Shown here: in pieces, positions 25,313 to 37,915 of the stretch
Layout of the letters: each line of letters starts with the position of its first letter
Numbering within the stretch: the stretch's first letter is position 1
Assembly (NCBI RefSeq): GCF_000018405.1
Contig: NC_009943.1
Coordinates: forward strand, 1,925,001 to 1,989,000
Length of the DNA stretch: 64,000 bases
Direction of reading: 5' to 3'
Source of the DNA: Desulfosudis oleivorans Hxd3
Lineage (GTDB): Bacteria; Desulfobacterota; Desulfobacteria; Desulfobacterales; Desulfosudaceae
Program-made: the position numbers and the translations under genes
Notes under the pieces: model-generated
Seen by the model: only the letters and a program-made list of their open reading frames with translations
Told to the model about the DNA's origin: nothing
Databases searched by the model: none

Positions 25313-26350
25313 ATGACCTACAGGTATCTCAAGACACGACAGGTCAATCAAACCCTGTGGGTGGAGATTCACAACCCGCCGGTCAATTTTATCATCACCG
25401 ACATGCTGGCCGAGATGCACCACCTGATCAGGAAGGTGAGCAGGGACGATTCAATCCGGGTGTTTATTCTGACCGGAGGCCGGGAAGACTCTTACATCAT
25501 GCATTTTTCCATTGGCGAGCTTGCGGCCCTGACCTCCCACCTGCGGCGGCTGATGCTGCACATCCTGGTCCGCTATCGGCTCACCAGCGCCCTGCTCAAA
25601 TATTACATGACCTTTTCCAACTGGCTCATGGACCTGTTCCCCTGGTATGAGACCCTGATGCTGTGGCAGGCCAGGGCCATACGCGGGTACTCGTCGGGTA
25701 TGTTGCTTTGGGTCCAGATGACGCGCACCTATTTTGCCATCGAACGCATGAATAAGGTGACCATTGCCGCCATCAACGGCTCCTGCAACGGCGGCGGCAC
25801 CGAGATGGCGGCCTGTTTTGATTTTAGGTTCATGGTGGGGGACCAGGGTTTTACCATGGGCCAGCCCGAGGTGCTGGTCAATATCGTGCCCGGCGGCGGC
25901 GGCACCCAGCGGCTGCCCCGGCTGATGGGCCGGGCCAGGGCACTGGAGCTGATGCTGCGCGGTTGCCAGTGGACCCCGCAGGAGGCCAGGCAGGCCGGCC
26001 TGCTTACCGACATATTTGACAAGGCGGAATTTGTCCAAAAGGTCCAGTCGTTTGCCGACAGGATGAGCAAGCGGCCTCCTGTGGCCATTGATGCGATCAA
26101 AAAATCGGTGGTCCAGGGAGAGAGTACCACGCTGCGCCACGGCCTGAGCATCGAGCTTGAGCAGAGCGTGCGCTGTTTTGACACCAAAGACACCGAGATG
26201 GCCCTGAAAAATTATCTGGCATACATTGAAAAGAACATCATGACCCTGGATCATGAAAACGCCACCACCAAAGAGATTGTGGACCTGCTGCACAAGACTC
26301 TGGACGTGATGGAAAATGCCAAAATCTTTGACCGGTTCGAGGGGAAATAA
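25313..26350 (+). CDS. Enoyl-CoA hydratase/isomerase-like protein with a large insertion
   Basis: ATG 25313 follows AAGGAG; the frame opens much earlier without a site. The 345 residues exceed the usual 260. The fold is typical at the start (VNQTLWVEIHNPPVNF, IRVFILTGG) and from residue 148 on (VTIAAINGSCNGGGTEMA, then MGQPEVLVNIVPGGGGTQRLP), with Glu164 and Glu186 at the catalytic places. Between them about 70 residues (72-140) form a hydrophobic, Trp/Tyr/Met-rich insertion that could bind membrane or a large acyl group. It ends at the start of a saccharopine-dehydrogenase-like gene. Confidence 0.85.
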   Translation: MTYRYLKTRQVNQTLWVEIHNPPVNFIITDMLAEMHHLIRKVSRDDSIRVFILTGGREDSYIMHFSIGELAALTSHLRRLMLHILVRYRLTSALLKYYMTFSNWLMDLFPWYETLMLWQARAIRGYSSGMLLWVQMTRTYFAIERMNKVTIAAINGSCNGGGTEMAACFDFRFMVGDQGFTMGQPEVLVNIVPGGGGTQRLPRLMGRARALELMLRGCQWTPQEARQAGLLTDIFDKAEFVQKVQSFADRMSKRPPVAIDAIKKSVVQGESTTLRHGLSIELEQSVRCFDTKDTEMALKNYLAYIEKNIMTLDHENATTKEIVDLLHKTLDVMENAKIFDRFEGK

Positions 26351-26370
26351 TGAAGGATCTGGGAGGCATC

Positions 26371-27498
26371 ATGGACAATCAGAAAATCGTACTTTTTGGC
26401 GCTACCGGCTATACCGGAAAGCAGGTGGCCCAGGAGCTGGTCAGGCGGGGCCTTTTGCCGATTCTGTGCGGCCGCAGCCGTGAAAAGCTGGAGTCTGTGG
26501 CCGCGGAACTGGGCGGCCTGAAAACCGCGGTTGTCGATGTTGCCGACCCGGCCGGTCTGGCGGCCCTGGTGGGGAAAGGGGATATTCTGGTCTCCACGGT
26601 GGGGCCGTTTGCAAAGTACGGCACAACCGCGGTTTCCGTTGCCGCTGAAAAAGGCGCTGTTTATATCGACTCCACCGGTGAACCCTCCTTTATCGCCCGG
26701 GTGTTTGAAACTTACGGACCGCAGGCCCGTTCCACCGGCGCCACTCTGCTGACCGCCTGCGGGTACGACTATATTCCGGGCAACTGCGCGGCCGGCATTG
26801 CCTTGAGCGCATCGGGCAAGAAGGCGGTGCGGGTGGACGTGGGCTATTATTCAAAAAAGAAGGGCAGGGTCCAGCCCCTTGACATGAGCCAGGGGACCGC
26901 CTCTTCCCTTCGTCTGGCCATGATCGATCCCGTCAAGGTATGGCAGTCGGGGAAGCTGGTGGAGCAGACCGGCGGTATCCGCACGCGCACTTTTGATCTG
27001 GACGGCCAACCCCATCCCGGTCTGACCGTGTCGTGTACCGAACATTTCTCCCTGCCGCGGGTTTTTCCCGAGCTGCGGGAGATCAATACCTACCTGGGAT
27101 GGTTTGCCGGCAAAACTTATATCATGCAGAAGGCGGCCCTGTTCCAGTCGGTTGCCGGAAAAATCCCAGGATACCGTTCACTGGCAAGGGCCGCGCTGTC
27201 CATGCTGCCGGAGAGCACAGGCAAAGGACCGTCACCGGAAATACTGCAACAGCACCAGACCCACGTGGTGGCTGAAACCTTTGACGAAAAAGGCCGCCTG
27301 CTGGCCCGGGCCGATCTTGTGGGTGTTGACGGTTACTCGTTTACGGCGAAAATGATGGCCTGGGCCGCTCACCGGGCCGCCGTCCAGGGGTTTCGGGCCA
27401 CCGGCGCTGTCGGCCCCATCGAAGCCTTTGACCTGGACGGCCTGATCGAGGGGTGTGAGGCATGCGGATTGACGCCGTCGGTGCATCTGGGAAAATAA
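26371..27498 (+). CDS. Saccharopine dehydrogenase-like NAD(P)-binding protein
   Basis: ATG 26371 is chosen for the strong GGGAGG; an ATG at 26350 overlaps the previous stop. The 375-residue protein begins with a Rossmann motif (IVLFGATGYTGKQVAQEL) and has STVGPFAKYG and ACGYDYIPGN, hallmarks of the trans-acting enoyl reductase / saccharopine dehydrogenase-like group. Such proteins in bacteria often reduce lipid-linked or polyketide substrates rather than making lysine. Together with the enlarged hydratase and cyclase genes upstream it suggests an unassigned acyl or lipid modification route. Confidence 0.82.
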   Translation: MDNQKIVLFGATGYTGKQVAQELVRRGLLPILCGRSREKLESVAAELGGLKTAVVDVADPAGLAALVGKGDILVSTVGPFAKYGTTAVSVAAEKGAVYIDSTGEPSFIARVFETYGPQARSTGATLLTACGYDYIPGNCAAGIALSASGKKAVRVDVGYYSKKKGRVQPLDMSQGTASSLRLAMIDPVKVWQSGKLVEQTGGIRTRTFDLDGQPHPGLTVSCTEHFSLPRVFPELREINTYLGWFAGKTYIMQKAALFQSVAGKIPGYRSLARAALSMLPESTGKGPSPEILQQHQTHVVAETFDEKGRLLARADLVGVDGYSFTAKMMAWAAHRAAVQGFRATGAVGPIEAFDLDGLIEGCEACGLTPSVHLGK

Positions 27499-27508
27499 GG
27501 GCAATTTT

Positions 27509-28141
27509 ATGCTGATCCGCATCGAGACCATTGTCCGTGGCCTGCTTGAAAACACCGGCGGCAGCCACGACTGGGAACACACCCGCCGGGTAGTGGGCTT
27601 AAGCCGTACCATCGGTGCCGCTGAAGGGGCTGATATGGAGGTGGTGATCGCCGCCGCCTTTCTTCATGACATCGGCAGAAACCACCAGGACGGCTCAAAT
27701 GGAAAGATCTGTCACGCGCAAAAGGGCGCGCGCATGGCTGAAGAGATACTAGAGAATTTCCCCTTGCCTGCCGAGCGGAAGGCAAACATTCTTCACTGTG
27801 TGGCGGCCCACCGGTTCCGGCGGCCCCCGGAGCCCGAGACCCTTGAGGCAAAGGTGGTGTTTGACGCGGATAAAATCGACGCCATCGGCGCCGTGGGCGT
27901 GGCCCGGGCCTACCTGTTTGCCGGGGAACTGGGCGCGAAACTTCACAATCCCGACATTGATGTGGAAAAGGCCCCGGCTTATTCAAAGGACGACACGGGA
28001 TTCCGGGAGTACCGGGTGAAGCTTCGGCTGATCAAGGACCGCATGCTCACCAAAACCGGCAAAAAAATGGCCGAGGCCCGCCACCGGTTCATGGAGACCT
28101 TTTTTGAGCAGTTCCTTACCGAATACAGCGGTGAGGTTTAA
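27509..28141 (+). CDS. HD-domain phosphohydrolase
   Basis: The 210-residue protein carries the HD metal residues: His24 in SHDWEHTRRV, His53-Asp54 in FLHDIGR, and a distal Asp in VVFDADKIDAIG. This compact form resembles the YedJ/YpgQ group, which acts on nucleotides or other phosphate esters. The substrate is unknown. It lies 10 bases after the saccharopine-dehydrogenase-like gene and 37 bases before purN, so it is part of the same run. Confidence 0.85.
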   Translation: MLIRIETIVRGLLENTGGSHDWEHTRRVVGLSRTIGAAEGADMEVVIAAAFLHDIGRNHQDGSNGKICHAQKGARMAEEILENFPLPAERKANILHCVAAHRFRRPPEPETLEAKVVFDADKIDAIGAVGVARAYLFAGELGAKLHNPDIDVEKAPAYSKDDTGFREYRVKLRLIKDRMLTKTGKKMAEARHRFMETFFEQFLTEYSGEV

Positions 28142-28178
28142 CCTTGAATCTTTTGACCCTACCCATTATATTGACCCT

Positions 28179-28937
28179 ATGATACGAATCGGCGCACTGA
28201 TTTCAGGCAGTGGCACCAACCTTGCCGCCGTCATGCGGGCCTGCGACGCAGGCCGAATCGACGGTAAAGTGGTGTTTGTCGGATCAGACAACCCGGCGGC
28301 CGCCGGCCTTGAAAAGGCGGCAAACCAGGGCATTGCCACTTTTGTGGTGGATTACAGCCGGATCCTCGGAGCTTTCAAGGCAAAGCCCGACAGCCTGCCC
28401 CTGCCATCCGATTTTGATCTGCAAAAAACCGCCGCGTCTCTGCCGGACAAAAGCCAGTCCTTTTTAAAAACCAGGGCCATTGCCGAGGCCACCCTGCTGA
28501 GCCACATGGCAGGCCACCCTTTTGACCTGCTGATCCTGGCCGGGTTCATGCGTAACCTCACGCCGTACTTTATCGACCATGTCAACCCCGACCCGGCCCG
28601 GCCCCGCATCATGAACATTCATCCGGCCCTGCTGCCCGCCTTTCCCGGCACCGACGGCTATGGCGACACCTTTCGCTACGGCTGCAAGGTCGGGGGCTGC
28701 ACCGTCCACTTTATCGACTACGGTGAAGACACCGGCCCCATCATCGGCCAGAAATCCTTTGCCATTCTGCCGGACGACACCATCGACACCATTCGGGAAA
28801 AAGGCCTCAAACTGGAGTGGGAGCTCTACCCCCAATGCATTCAGCTTTTTGCCGAAAACCGGCTTAAAATAGAAAGCCGGGAAATAGGGGAGAAGGACGG
28901 AGAACCGGTTACCAGAAACGTGGTGAGGGCGGTTTGA
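28179..28937 (+). CDS. purN: Phosphoribosylglycinamide formyltransferase-like protein
   Basis: ATG 28179 gives 252 residues; the ribosome site is weak. IGALISGSGTNLAAVM matches the phosphate loop, and the formyltransferase core has MNIHPALLPAFPG with the catalytic His and HFIDYGEDTGPIIGQ with the catalytic Asp. PurN transfers formyl from 10-formyl-THF to GAR in purine synthesis. The protein is about 45 residues longer than usual because of a segment at about 75-110 (PLPSDFDLQKTAASLPD) and a C-terminal tail, so a related formyltransferase is possible. Confidence 0.87.
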   Translation: MIRIGALISGSGTNLAAVMRACDAGRIDGKVVFVGSDNPAAAGLEKAANQGIATFVVDYSRILGAFKAKPDSLPLPSDFDLQKTAASLPDKSQSFLKTRAIAEATLLSHMAGHPFDLLILAGFMRNLTPYFIDHVNPDPARPRIMNIHPALLPAFPGTDGYGDTFRYGCKVGGCTVHFIDYGEDTGPIIGQKSFAILPDDTIDTIREKGLKLEWELYPQCIQLFAENRLKIESREIGEKDGEPVTRNVVRAV

Positions 28938-29106
28938 TATAACCTTTACGAGCTACTCAAACAGTTCCACTGGAACCAGCCACAGCATCAATACCGGCCG
29001 GATAAAAGCAGTTCCGCCTCGCTTTTTACCTATTATTCGATCGATTATGATGATCGGTACCCACATAAAGACACCCAAAGGATATTCATGTCAGCACGGT
29101 ACATAA

Positions 29107-31332
<2,226 letters not shown>

Positions 31333-31352
31333 TTATGGAAGAAAGCCAAGCC

Positions 31353-31406
31353 GGCGACGAAGCAATCCCGGCCGAAACACACATGCCATAAGATTGCTTC
31401 GTCGCC
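31353..31406. terminator. Long inverted repeat between convergent katG and gdhA
   Basis: GGCGACGAAGCAATC (31353-31367) is perfectly complementary to GATTGCTTCGTCGCC (31392-31406). The 15-bp stem lies between two converging genes and lacks a T-run, so it may act as a two-way terminator derived from the GCGAAGC/GCAATC repeat class. Confidence 0.65.
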
Positions 31407-31430
31407 CAGCTCCTTAATGACGATAAAGTA

Positions 31431-32807
<1,377 letters not shown>

Positions 32808-32840
32808 TTAACAGGGTTGATATTTTTTGATCCGCATATG

Positions 32841-32871
32841 ACACGCGTCCCGCCGGTAGCGGGACGCGTGT
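32841..32871. terminator. Strong hairpin upstream of gdhA
   Basis: ACACGCGTCCCGC (32841-32853) pairs perfectly with GCGGGACGCGTGT (32859-32871) around a 5-base loop. It lies just after the stop of the 32891-33472 gene and before gdhA, both on the - strand. There is no T-run, so transcription stop or mRNA protection are both possible. Confidence 0.6.
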
Positions 32872-32890
32872 AAACTTGTGTATGAGCGGG

Positions 32891-33472
32891 TCAGTCTTTC
32901 ACGATATAAATTTTTCCCACCGACTCCGGCGGAATGGTGCCGTACCAGTTTTTTTTGAAAAAATGGAAATCCTGGTCGGTGATGCCGTCGATGTCTACAA
33001 ATTCCTTTTTCAGCTCTTCCATGCTGTCGAAACCGGCACCAAAGAAAGGCAGTTTGGAGAAAAAGGGCCGGGCGCTGTTGGTGTCTACCAGGGAGGCAAA
33101 ATGCCTGGGAAACAGAGGGTCGCCCACCACCAGCAGGTAGCGCTCCGACGATTCGGTGATGCGGTAATGGATGGGCAGGGCCGCCTGCCGGATTTCGGTA
33201 AAATGGTCTTTTAAAAAGGCCGCGGCCTTTTGCGCGTCCATCTCTTCCGCGGACATCAGGTCCGGGCAGTCGAAAAATCCCAGGGTATAAAGCGCGATGC
33301 TGAAGCTGCTGATCTGTTCATAAACAGGCTGGTCCCGGTCGCACATCATCATCACTTCGTCAATGCGTTCGGACGACCGAAGTCCATCGGGGGCCATGCC
33401 CGCACTTTTGGGTACCAGTGTTCGTGTGGCGGGAAAATCAAGATTGATATCGTGAATAAGATTGTTTCTCAT
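32891..33472 (-). CDS. Unknown protein of about 193 residues
   Basis: The start has a strong AAAGGAGG. The protein is soluble, with no signal peptide or membrane segment. Notable stretches are ERIDEVMMMCDRDQPVYEQISSF, a helical region, and ALPIHYRITESSERYLLVVGDPLFP followed by HFASLV. I do not recognise a family. It precedes gdhA on the same strand across a strong hairpin, so co-transcription is doubtful. The upstream gap 33473-33746 holds nothing I can name. Confidence 0.75.
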   Translation of the reverse strand: MRNNLIHDINLDFPATRTLVPKSAGMAPDGLRSSERIDEVMMMCDRDQPVYEQISSFSIALYTLGFFDCPDLMSAEEMDAQKAAAFLKDHFTEIRQAALPIHYRITESSERYLLVVGDPLFPRHFASLVDTNSARPFFSKLPFFGAGFDSMEELKKEFVDIDGITDQDFHFFKKNWYGTIPPESVGKIYIVKD

Positions 33473-33746
33473 GCGCGGACCTCCTTTTAAAGCGTTTACC
33501 TGTATTCTGCATAAACCCGGTTTTCGGGTTTATGGTTTTCCAGCAGAGCTGGAACATCGTTTCGACTGTTACCAACGCAACTAGTGTGCCGAAAGCCGTC
33601 GCAGTTTGAAGCAAAATTTAAACTACTGTATTAATATTGGTTTTTTTGAATGGTAAAAAAATAGAGACTGGGAAGGTGTCCTGATGCTGTTCAAGGTTTG
33701 AGCAGGATGATCAGAAGCTGCACAGGCGACGGGGAGGCAGGTCAGG

Positions 33747-35195
33747 TCAGGCAGGGTCCTGCTGTTTTTTGAGCCGCTGGCGCAGGGTATTGCGGCTGAT
33801 GCCCAGCAGGGCGGCGGCCTGGACCTGGTTGTTGTCACAGGCGTCCAGGGCGTGGGTGATGGCGGCGGTTTCGACCACCTCCACAAGGTGGGCATGCAGG
33901 CCCTGGCCGGGTCGTTTCAGCAGTTGGGGCAGAATGTCGTCCAGCATGGCCCGCAGCCGGGCCATGAGTTGCGCGGTGTCCAGGTCGCCGGGCAGGGGCT
34001 CGGTTTCGGCATCGGGAATCATGAGACTGCCGTCGGGAATCACGTCCCCGGCGGTAAGCAGCACGGCCCGGCGAATGCAATTTTCAAGTTCGCGCACGTT
34101 GCCCGGCCAGGAGTAGGCGGTGAGTTTGGTCAGCGCTGATTCGGAAAGATAACACTGGGGCCGGTTGTATTCAGCGCAGAACCGGGCCAGAAAGTAGTCG
34201 GCCAGGTGGGGAATGTCCTCCCTACGCCGGCGCAGGGGCGGCAGGTCAATGGTGATCACCTTGAGCCGCCAGTAAAGGTCTTTTCGGAACCCCCCGGTTT
34301 CAATCTCCTGTTCCAGGTTCCGGTTGGTGGCGGCGATGACCCGGACGTCCACCTTGATGGGGCCGGACCCGCCCACCCGTTCGATCTCCCCTTCCTGAAG
34401 GGCCCGCAGCAGCTTGGCCTGAACGCCGGGAGCAAGTTCGCTGATTTCGTCGAGAAACAGGGTGCCATGGTCGCACCGCTCCATTTTGCCGATATAGGTG
34501 CGGTCCGCTCCGGTAAAGGCGCCCCGCTCGTGGCCGAACAGTTCGCTTTCAAACAGGTTGTCCGGAATGGCGGCGCAGTTGACCGCGATAAAGGGCCGGT
34601 CGTTGCGGTGGCTGTGGTGGTAGAGGGCCCGGGCCACCAGCTCCTTGCCGGTGCCGCTTTCGCCGGTGATCAGTACCGGCACGTCATTGGCCGCCACCTG
34701 GCCGATGCGTTTGAAGATTTCCTGCATCTGTTTGCCGTGGCCCACCATTCGAATGGACCGGCTATCAACGGCTTCGGCCGCGGTGAACGGCCCGGTGCCG
34801 ATGCGGACCCGCTCCTTCATCTGGCGGTTTACGGCCAGGGCCTCGGTGACGATGCGGGAGAGGTCCTTGCGGTCAAAGGGTTTGGTCAGGTAGTCGTAGG
34901 CCCCCAGTTTCATGGTCTCAATGGCCAGGTCGGTGGTACCGTAGGCGGTCATGAGAATCACCGGGGTTTTTATCTCGATGCGCCGGATTTCAGCCAGCAT
35001 GTCCAGCCCATTGATGTCGGGCATCTTGTAGTCCAGCAGGATCAGGTCGAAGCTCTGTTTCGGAATGGCGGCCAGGGCCTCCCTGCCGGTGAGGCAGGCG
35101 GTGACGTCGTATCCCTTGCGCTGGAAAAACCGGCGAAGGAAATGGACCAGCCCTTCGTCGTCGTCGATGATCAGTATGTGTGCCATGTCGCTCAT
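33747..35195 (-). CDS. Sigma-54-dependent response regulator (NtrC/AtoC type)
   Basis: The 482-residue protein has a receiver domain (IDDDEG acidic pair, phospho-Asp in LLDYKMPDING near 57), then an AAA+ domain with Walker A GESGTGKE, the sigma-54 contact loop GAFTGA, and Walker B TLFLDEISEL. A Fis-type helix-turn-helix closes it (NNQVQAAALLGISRNTLRQRL). It activates sigma-54 promoters after phosphorylation by the histidine kinase whose gene overlaps it by 4 bases (ATGA). The target operon is not evident from position. Confidence 0.95.
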   Translation of the reverse strand: MSDMAHILIIDDDEGLVHFLRRFFQRKGYDVTACLTGREALAAIPKQSFDLILLDYKMPDINGLDMLAEIRRIEIKTPVILMTAYGTTDLAIETMKLGAYDYLTKPFDRKDLSRIVTEALAVNRQMKERVRIGTGPFTAAEAVDSRSIRMVGHGKQMQEIFKRIGQVAANDVPVLITGESGTGKELVARALYHHSHRNDRPFIAVNCAAIPDNLFESELFGHERGAFTGADRTYIGKMERCDHGTLFLDEISELAPGVQAKLLRALQEGEIERVGGSGPIKVDVRVIAATNRNLEQEIETGGFRKDLYWRLKVITIDLPPLRRRREDIPHLADYFLARFCAEYNRPQCYLSESALTKLTAYSWPGNVRELENCIRRAVLLTAGDVIPDGSLMIPDAETEPLPGDLDTAQLMARLRAMLDDILPQLLKRPGQGLHAHLVEVVETAAITHALDACDNNQVQAAALLGISRNTLRQRLKKQQDPA

Positions 35196-37030
35196 GCAAA
35201 CGGTTCCGAAAAATTCAGGGGAAGAAAAACGGAAAAGGTTGTTCCTTCCTTTAACTTGCTTGTGATACGCAGGGAGCCGCCGTGACTTTCGACAGTATGT
35301 AACACAAGGGGCAGGCCCAGTCCAGTGCCGGACGCCTTTGTGGTGAAAAAAGGCTCAAAGATCGTATTGACACGATCTTCGGCAATGCCGTGGCCTGTGT
35401 CCTTGACATCAATGCGAACGCACGGGGTGCGGACGCCCTCCTTTTCAAAATGGTCGGTTGTAGCTGAGACGGTCACGGTGCCGTGGTCCGGCGTGGCCTC
35501 CAGGGCGTTGACGATCAGGTTGATCAGGGTTTCGGAAAGCAGGGGCCGGTCCCCGGTGACAGGCGGCAGGTTTTCTTCCGTGTGGACATGAAGCGCGCAC
35601 TCCTGGCGATTGGCCAGGGGCCTGATCATCATCACCACGCTGGCGACCAGGTCGGCCATATCGATTTCCGAAAACACCGGTTCCCTGGGCCGGGCAAAAT
35701 CCAGAAACCGGTTGATGGTGCCCTCCATGCGCTGAATTTGCTCCATGGCGATGCGAAAATCCTCCTGGTCTTCGGCAGAGAGCCGGGCCAGGTCCTGAAC
35801 GGACTCCAGGAAAAGCTTGAGGGAGGTCAGCGGAGTCCGGATTTCGTGGGCCACGGCCGCGCCCATGCGGCCCATGGCGGCAAACTTTTCAGACCGCTCG
35901 GCAATCAGCCGGGTCTCGGCAAGCATGGTGTCGGTTTCCCGAATGCGGGCGTCCTTTGACACCACCTCCTGCTCCAGGTCCTCCTGTCGGGCCTTGAGCT
36001 TTGCCAGCATGTTTTCGACAGACCGGTAGAGCATGCCGATTTCGTCGCGCCGGGTGGTTTTCAAATCCGCCTGGTCAAACCGGGACTCGGCGATAAAACC
36101 GGCGGCCCGGCTCAGGCTGCGAATGGGCCGGACAATGTGATGGCCCACGATCCAGGTCAGCACCATGGCAATGGCAATGGCCAGAAAAAGGGTCATGTAG
36201 ACGATCAGCTTGAGCTTTTTCGCGCTTTCAAAGGCCTCGGCCTTGTCCTGCTCCACCACGACAAACCAGTCGGTGCCGCCAACCCGCAGGGATGTGCCCA
36301 GCACCTCAATGCCCCGGTAGTCCAGGTAGGCCTTTTTGCCGTCCCGCTTTTCAAAGATGTTTTTAAAGCTGCCGGTCTGGGTAATGTTTTCCGCAAAGAT
36401 GCGGGCCGGGTCCTTGTGCGCCAGGAAGCGGCCCTCCCGGTCCACCAGGTAGCACTCCCCGGTTTTGCCCAGGGAGACGTTGAGAACGAAAAAAACGATG
36501 CGGGCCGTGCCCACCCGGCCGTACAGGGTGCCGGCCAGTTGGCCGGCGTCGTTGATTACCGGCGCGGCAATCAGAAAGGTGGATTCTCTTTCGCCGGACA
36601 ACAAAGTAATATCGGACATGAACAGGTCGGGCCGCACCGCGTACCGGCCTGAAGCAGGGGCCGGCCCCATGGCAAAAACCGTCTCCCCGGAGGCCGACAC
36701 CAGGGTAAAGTCCCGGTACACCCCGTACTTTTCCCGCATCAGCTCCAGGTAAGGCCCGATCAGGGCAGGGTCCATGGATTTGACAATAGAGGTTCCGGCC
36801 ATCACCGTGATGTCGGCCTTGCGTTCCCCAAGCCAGTGCTCCAGCAGGGCCGCCTTGTCCTGGGCCAGGTTCTGAAGCTGGCGCAGTACCATGCGGCTGA
36901 TCAGGGCCTCGGTGGTGGTGATGGAAAACCACCCCATGATCACCAGGGGCACAAGGGCCACGGCCAGGAAAATAATCAGCAGCCTGGCGCGCAGGGTTTG
37001 AGTGGGGCGTGGTGTCATGGTTGCAAGCAT
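35192..37030 (-). CDS. Membrane sensor histidine kinase with dCache-like sensor
   Basis: The 612-residue protein has a first membrane helix (about 15-37), an extracytoplasmic Cache-like sensor (LVSASGETVFAMG...ESTFLIAAPVINDAGQLAG), a second helix near 280-302, then HAMP, a coiled coil, a HisKA domain with AAVAHEIRTPLTSL and a HATPase with NLIVNALEATPDHG, DTGHGIAEDRV and GTGLGLPL. ATG 37018 is an alternative start. It should sense a small extracellular ligand and phosphorylate the sigma-54 regulator encoded right after it. Confidence 0.94.
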   Translation of the reverse strand: MLATMTPRPTQTLRARLLIIFLAVALVPLVIMGWFSITTTEALISRMVLRQLQNLAQDKAALLEHWLGERKADITVMAGTSIVKSMDPALIGPYLELMREKYGVYRDFTLVSASGETVFAMGPAPASGRYAVRPDLFMSDITLLSGERESTFLIAAPVINDAGQLAGTLYGRVGTARIVFFVLNVSLGKTGECYLVDREGRFLAHKDPARIFAENITQTGSFKNIFEKRDGKKAYLDYRGIEVLGTSLRVGGTDWFVVVEQDKAEAFESAKKLKLIVYMTLFLAIAIAMVLTWIVGHHIVRPIRSLSRAAGFIAESRFDQADLKTTRRDEIGMLYRSVENMLAKLKARQEDLEQEVVSKDARIRETDTMLAETRLIAERSEKFAAMGRMGAAVAHEIRTPLTSLKLFLESVQDLARLSAEDQEDFRIAMEQIQRMEGTINRFLDFARPREPVFSEIDMADLVASVVMMIRPLANRQECALHVHTEENLPPVTGDRPLLSETLINLIVNALEATPDHGTVTVSATTDHFEKEGVRTPCVRIDVKDTGHGIAEDRVNTIFEPFFTTKASGTGLGLPLVLHTVESHGGSLRITSKLKEGTTFSVFLPLNFSEPFA

Positions 37031-37084
37031 ACTATGGGGACAGGGATGGCTGTCAAGACATAAGAATGAGGGGCCAACAACGGG

Positions 37085-37915
37085 CTATTCCGTGTTGTGG
37101 GTATGAAAATCCCCGCCATGGGCATGGCGCCCGGTAAGGGCCTCCTGTTCCTGTTTGCGTTCCAGCCTGGGAAACACCACCATCTGGCCCCGGTGCTGAA
37201 TGATCTCCACGGGTACCTCATAGACTTCATGGATCATGTCCGGGGTCAGGTCCTCGTTTCGGCCGTAGTGCAGCACCCGGCCGTCCTTGATAAAAATAAA
37301 GGCGTCGGAGAACCGGAAGGCCATGTTCAGGTCGTGCATGGTCATGACCGCGGCCAGTTTGTGCTCATGGACCACGTGGCGGATCAGGCGCAGGATTTCC
37401 AGCTGGTTTTTCAGGTCCAGGCTGCTGGTGGGCTCGTCCAGCAGCAGCACGGACGGTTCCTGCACCATGGCCCTGGCAATGCACACCTTCTGCAGCTCGC
37501 CGCCGCTCATTTCGTCAATGTACCGCAGGGCCAGGTGCCCCAGGTCAAGCTGGTCTAAGGCCGCGCTCACCTTTTTCAGGTCGGCAACGGATGCGTTCCA
37601 GTGAATGTGGGGCTTGCGGCCCAGCAGCACGGCGTCAAAGGCGGTCATGCGACCGGCCTCGCTGCGCTGGGCCACGTATCCCAGGCGCCGGGCGATTTCT
37701 CCGGCCCGCATGCCAAACAGGTCGGCCCCTTCCACCAGTACAGCGCCGGTTTTCGGCTTCAGCATGCCGTTGATGCAGCGCAGCAGGGTGGTTTTGCCCA
37801 CGCCGTTGGGCCCCAGAATCGCCAGGGTCTGGCCCCGCTCCAGGGTAAATCCCAGGTCGTGCAGCACCATGCGGCCGTTGTAGCCGATGGATATGTCTTT
37901 GACCGAGAGCATCAT
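37085..37915 (-). CDS. FecE/BtuD-type ABC importer ATPase with His-rich tail
   Basis: The 276-residue ATPase has Walker A GPNGVGKTT, signature EMSGGELQKV and Walker B VLLLDEPTSSLD. It overlaps the permease gene by 4 bases. After the usual fold end, the C-terminus carries GRHAHGGDFHTHNTE, with four His in 15 residues, uncommon in this family and fit for metal binding. With the neighbouring permease and binding protein it forms a type II importer for Fe-siderophore, cobalamin or another metal chelate. Confidence 0.93.
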   Translation of the reverse strand: MMLSVKDISIGYNGRMVLHDLGFTLERGQTLAILGPNGVGKTTLLRCINGMLKPKTGAVLVEGADLFGMRAGEIARRLGYVAQRSEAGRMTAFDAVLLGRKPHIHWNASVADLKKVSAALDQLDLGHLALRYIDEMSGGELQKVCIARAMVQEPSVLLLDEPTSSLDLKNQLEILRLIRHVVHEHKLAAVMTMHDLNMAFRFSDAFIFIKDGRVLHYGRNEDLTPDMIHEVYEVPVEIIQHRGQMVVFPRLERKQEQEALTGRHAHGGDFHTHNTE

